Of a stretch of 64,000 nucleotides of DNA, positions 61,691 to 64,000 are shown piece by piece. Each line of letters starts with the position of its first letter. Position 1 is the stretch's first letter. This DNA comes from Bordetella parapertussis (GTDB lineage: Bacteria > Pseudomonadota > Gammaproteobacteria > Burkholderiales > SG8-39). A model generated the notes under the pieces. The model had not been told where the DNA came from. It saw only the letters and a program-made list of their open reading frames with translations, and did no database searches. The translations under genes and the position numbers were made by a program. The stretch is from positions 1 to 64,000 of the forward strand of contig CAMAXP010000003.1 of assembly GCA_945862265.1 (NCBI GenBank), written 5' to 3'.

Positions 61691-62107
61691 ATGAACCGGC
61701 CCGGAAGGATCACGCTCACGCTGCTGGCCCTCGCCCTCGGCCCCCAGGCCGGCGCCGACGAGTTGTACAAGTGCAAGAACGCCGCAGGAAAGATCACCTA
61801 CTCGGGGCAGGAGTGCAGCCAGATCGGCCTCACCTCGGCCGGCGAGGTCAAAGGCAAGACCAATATCACGCCTGCACTGAAGTTCCCTGCGCCGCCCATC
61901 GAAGCACGTGGGACGGCAGGCCAGGCCTCCAAGCCCGCACCCGGGGGGCCTGCTACGGGAGGATCGGGCACGGCCGCCGCAGCGGCGGCCCCCGCGGCCC
62001 AGCCTGTCGCGGCGGGCGAGGAAGACCCCAATCGCCGCTGCTTTAGCGTGAAGACGGCCAAAGGCACCTCCACCCGCTGCAACGACGTGCCCGAAAAGAC
62101 CGACTGA
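61691..62107 (+). CDS. DUF4124 domain exported protein
   Basis: This 138-residue protein has a signal peptide (MNRPGRITLTLLALALGPQA, cleaved near AGA). A DUF4124 motif follows, ELYKCKNAAGKITYSGQECS, then an Ala/Gly/Pro-rich linker and a short C-terminal part with RRCFSVKTAKGTSTRCNDV. DUF4124 proteins are small periplasmic proteins of unknown role, common in beta- and gammaproteobacteria. The four cysteines could form disulfides. Confidence 0.82.
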   Translation: MNRPGRITLTLLALALGPQAGADELYKCKNAAGKITYSGQECSQIGLTSAGEVKGKTNITPALKFPAPPIEARGTAGQASKPAPGGPATGGSGTAAAAAAPAAQPVAAGEEDPNRRCFSVKTAKGTSTRCNDVPEKTD

Positions 62108-62113
62108 ACTCGC

Positions 62114-62482
62114 CTAGCGGTGCATCCCCTCGATCCAGCCGGTGATGGCTGAGAGGATGGTGTCGACCTCGCCGATCGGGGGGGAGATGCGGACGGGAAC
62201 GCCGGGGTGCCGCAATTTGAGCGCCTCGACGCGCCGGGGAAGGTCTTCCCGCAAGTGGCCCCCGTTCGCGATGAACACCGGGACGATGGACACCTCGCTG
62301 GCGCCGCGCCCGATGAGGCCGCTGGCCGCCTCTTCCAGGGTGGGCTTCATGTGCTCAAGGAAGGCGGTTTCGATGTCCGCCTCCGGCATCCGGTCCTGCA
62401 GCATCCGCTTGAGGCGATGCAGCGGCCGCGCCCATTCCGGGTCGCGGGCGCCGTGCGCAAACAAAATGATGCCAGTGGTCAC
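62114..62482 (-). CDS. Short CbiX/SirB-type sirohydrochlorin chelatase-like protein
   Basis: This 122-residue protein is a single CbiX domain, with metal-binding H10 (ILFAHGARDPEWA) and H76 (GGHLREDLP). Small archaeal and bacterial forms act as homodimers that insert cobalt, nickel or iron into sirohydrochlorin. The GTG start at 62482 overlaps the stop of the preceding CMD-like gene (GTGA), indicating translational coupling. No other tetrapyrrole gene is present. Confidence 0.85.
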   Translation of the reverse strand: MTTGIILFAHGARDPEWARPLHRLKRMLQDRMPEADIETAFLEHMKPTLEEAASGLIGRGASEVSIVPVFIANGGHLREDLPRRVEALKLRHPGVPVRISPPIGEVDTILSAITGWIEGMHR

Positions 62483-63063
62483 TTCGCCTTAGGCACGCGG
62501 CCCATCAGGTAGAACTCGTCATTGGGCCGCATGCTGGTGAGGTTGGCCATGCGGTTGGAGAGCGCGAAGAAAGCCGCGATCGCGCCGATGTCCCAGATGT
62601 CCTCCTGCGAGAACCCGTGCTCACGCAGCTCGGCGAACTCGTCCTCACCGGCGCTCGCCGCATCCAGCGCGATGTGCATGGCGAATTCGAGCATCGCCTG
62701 CTGCCGCGGCGTGATGTCGGCCTTGCGATAGTTGATCGCCAGCTGGTCGGCCAGCAGCGGGTCCTTGGCGCGGATGCGCAGGATCGCGCCGTGGGCGATC
62801 ACGCAGTACTGGCACTCGTTGGCGCCGGAGGTTGCGACGACGATCATCTCGCGCTCGGCCTTGCTGAGCCCGCCCTCCTTTTCCATCAGGGCATCGTGGT
62901 AGGCGAAGAAGGCGCGGAATTCCTCAGGCCGGTGGGCCAGCGCGAGGAAGACGTTGGGGATGAAGCCGGCCTTCTCCTGGACGGCGACGAGCTTGTCGCG
63001 GATGTCGGCGGGAAGGTCCTTGAGTTCGGGGACCGGGAAGCGGCTGATGGGTTTGGGATTCAT
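62479..63063 (-). CDS. Carboxymuconolactone decarboxylase/AhpD-like peroxidase-related protein
   Basis: This 194-residue protein has redox cysteines C84 and C87 with H91 (NECQYCVIAHG), the AhpD-type active site, and the N-terminal KAGFIPNVFLALAHRPEEFR typical of peroxidase-related (uncharacterised) CMD proteins. The ATG at 63063 is used; a longer frame upstream has no support. It is coupled to the CbiX-like gene. It resembles but is not a recent copy of the protein at 21507-22106. Confidence 0.85.
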   Translation of the reverse strand: MNPKPISRFPVPELKDLPADIRDKLVAVQEKAGFIPNVFLALAHRPEEFRAFFAYHDALMEKEGGLSKAEREMIVVATSGANECQYCVIAHGAILRIRAKDPLLADQLAINYRKADITPRQQAMLEFAMHIALDAASAGEDEFAELREHGFSQEDIWDIGAIAAFFALSNRMANLTSMRPNDEFYLMGRVPKAK

Positions 63064-63110
63064 GGGACTCAAAATACCATACTGCCGCCCGGATCCCGGC
63101 GGGCCTGCGC

Positions 63111-64000
63111 TCAGGGATCCAGCCGCATCCCCGTGGCACGGTCGAATACGTGCAACTTGTCCGGGTCGACGACCAGGTGCACGCCGCTGCCCTCGGCCAG
63201 GCGCGCGCGGGCGGGGAACTTGGCCCGCAGCATCGCGCCGCCGACATCGAGGTCGATGATCATCTCCTCCCCGAGGAGCTCGCACAGGGTGACGGTCGCC
63301 GACATCCCCCGGTCCGCGAGCCGGACCTCGGAAGCGCGGATGCCGATGGTCACCTCTCGTTCGCCCAGCGCGGCATACCGGGGCAACGGGATGCTGACCC
63401 CGCCGACGCTGGCCGTCCCGCCGGAAAGCCTGGCGTCCAGCAGGTTCATCGGGGGATTGCCGAGGAACCCCGCAACCTGCACGGAGGCCGGCCGGCGGAA
63501 CACTTCTTCCGGCGTACCGATCTGCACGATCCGCCCGTCCATGAAGATCGCCATCCGGTCCGACAGGGACATGGCCTCCTCCTGGTCGTGCGTCACGTAC
63601 ACGGCGGTCACGTCGAGCGAACGCTGCAGGCGCTTGAGTTCGATGCGGGTCTCGACGCGCAGCTTGGCGTCAAGGTTGGACAGCGGTTCGTCGAGCAGGA
63701 ACAGCGCGGGCTTGCGCACGATCGCGCGTGCAAGGGCGCACCGCTGCTGCTGGCCGCCGGACAGTTGTCCCGGCTTGCGCGCCAGGAGGTGCTCGATCCT
63801 GACCCGCGCCGCGGCTTCGCGCACGGCAGGGCCGATCTCGGCCGCGGGCGTCTTGATCATCTTCAGCGGGAAGGCGATGTTTTCCTCGACGCTCATGTGC
63901 GGATACAGCGCGTAACTCTGGAACACCATCGCAACGTCGCGGTCGCCTGGCGGCAGCAGGGTTGCGTCGGTGCCATCGAGGTGGACGTACCCTTCCGTCG
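63111..64000 (-). CDS. ABC transporter ATP-binding protein, UgpC/MalK type, N-terminus outside the window
   Basis: The C-terminal 296 or so residues are visible. The Q-loop (MVFQSYALYPHMSVEENIAF), signature LSGGQQQRCALARA, Walker B LFLLDEPLSNLDAKLR, H-loop THDQEEAMSLSDRMA, and a C-terminal regulatory OB/TOBE domain with VTIGIRASEVRL are all present. Walker A lies beyond the right edge. This class serves uptake of sugars, glycerol-3-phosphate or polyols. No permease gene is in the window on this side. Confidence 0.9.
   Translation of the reverse strand, partial: TEGYVHLDGTDATLLPPGDRDVAMVFQSYALYPHMSVEENIAFPLKMIKTPAAEIGPAVREAAARVRIEHLLARKPGQLSGGQQQRCALARAIVRKPALFLLDEPLSNLDAKLRVETRIELKRLQRSLDVTAVYVTHDQEEAMSLSDRMAIFMDGRIVQIGTPEEVFRRPASVQVAGFLGNPPMNLLDARLSGGTASVGGVSIPLPRYAALGEREVTIGIRASEVRLADRGMSATVTLCELLGEEMIIDLDVGGAMLRAKFPARARLAEGSGVHLVVDPDKLHVFDRATGMRLDP

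Noticed and set aside
62617..63915. A 432-codon plus-strand frame near the right edge
   Set aside because: Antisense to the CMD-like and ABC ATPase genes, with Arg/Ser-rich composition typical of shadows.

Overview
The window is GC-rich, densely coding bacterial DNA. It most likely comes from a betaproteobacterium, probably Burkholderiales or a close soil relative. The strongest sign is the repeated occurrence of Bug/TctC-type periplasmic solute receptors. Ten are intact (9001-9951, 11756-12727, 20462-21442, 25132-26118, 31217-32188, 33089-34054, 38169-39122, 46523-47476, 50867-51841, 58596-59579) and three are wrecked (about 8831-8998, 16013-16273, 22635-22870). No TctA/TctB membrane partners are present. 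No rRNA, tRNA or CRISPR array was found. The whole region reads as accessory catabolic DNA.

Layout. Positions 1-404 hold the start of a secreted His/Gly/Tyr-rich protein. Positions 568-7507 are one tight minus-strand operon: an HpsN/HisD-like dehydrogenase, an SDR, a complete NitT/TauT ABC importer, a membrane desaturase/hydroxylase and a Rieske ferredoxin. It faces a LacI-type regulator (7621-8658), with palindromic operators between them. Positions 9001-16011 hold an acyl-CoA dehydrogenase/MaoC/Bug group and a divergent Bug/MmgE-PrpD/CoA-transferase/GntR operon around a shared palindromic operator. Positions 16013-24834 are a patchwork: a HExxH membrane protein, HipBA and VapBC toxin-antitoxin modules, isochorismatase, a Tat-exported Bug receptor, an AhpD-like protein, a PhyH oxygenase and many gene remnants (MetE-like, Bug, filamentous-haemagglutinin-like). 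Positions 25132-34708 hold a Bug gene, a cupin, and a GntR-led operon of CoA-transferase, two double-VOC proteins, Bug, crotonase, Bug and GST. Positions 35016-45584 look like a ring-opening or amino-acid-derivative catabolic cluster: FAD amine oxidase, Ldh_2 reductase, PhzF isomerase, Bug, HyuB, HyuA, TPP enzyme and IlvE-type aminotransferase.

Positions 45600-53800 are a segment bracketed by transposase debris and a 29-bp direct repeat. It carries Bug, a DctPQM TRAP importer, a crotonase remnant, another Bug and a class II aldolase. Positions 53900-64000 hold a DUF1993 protein, a gamma-glutamyltransferase-like enzyme, a Tat-exported Rossmann protein, a CoA-transferase/Bug/acyl-CoA dehydrogenase/GntR operon, a DUF4124 protein, a CbiX-type chelatase coupled to a carboxymuconolactone-decarboxylase-like protein, and the C-terminal part of a sugar-type ABC ATPase.

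How the parts work together. Most cassettes follow one plan: a transcription factor of the GntR or LacI family, a periplasmic receptor or importer, then CoA activation (class III CoA-transferase) and beta-oxidation-like enzymes, or an oxidative entry enzyme. Several regulators sit next to convincing palindromes that overlap or adjoin promoters. Short GGGGTC-type palindromes sit at gene 3' ends, and many truncated genes show that the region has been repeatedly rearranged. The substrates are not identifiable from sequence alone.
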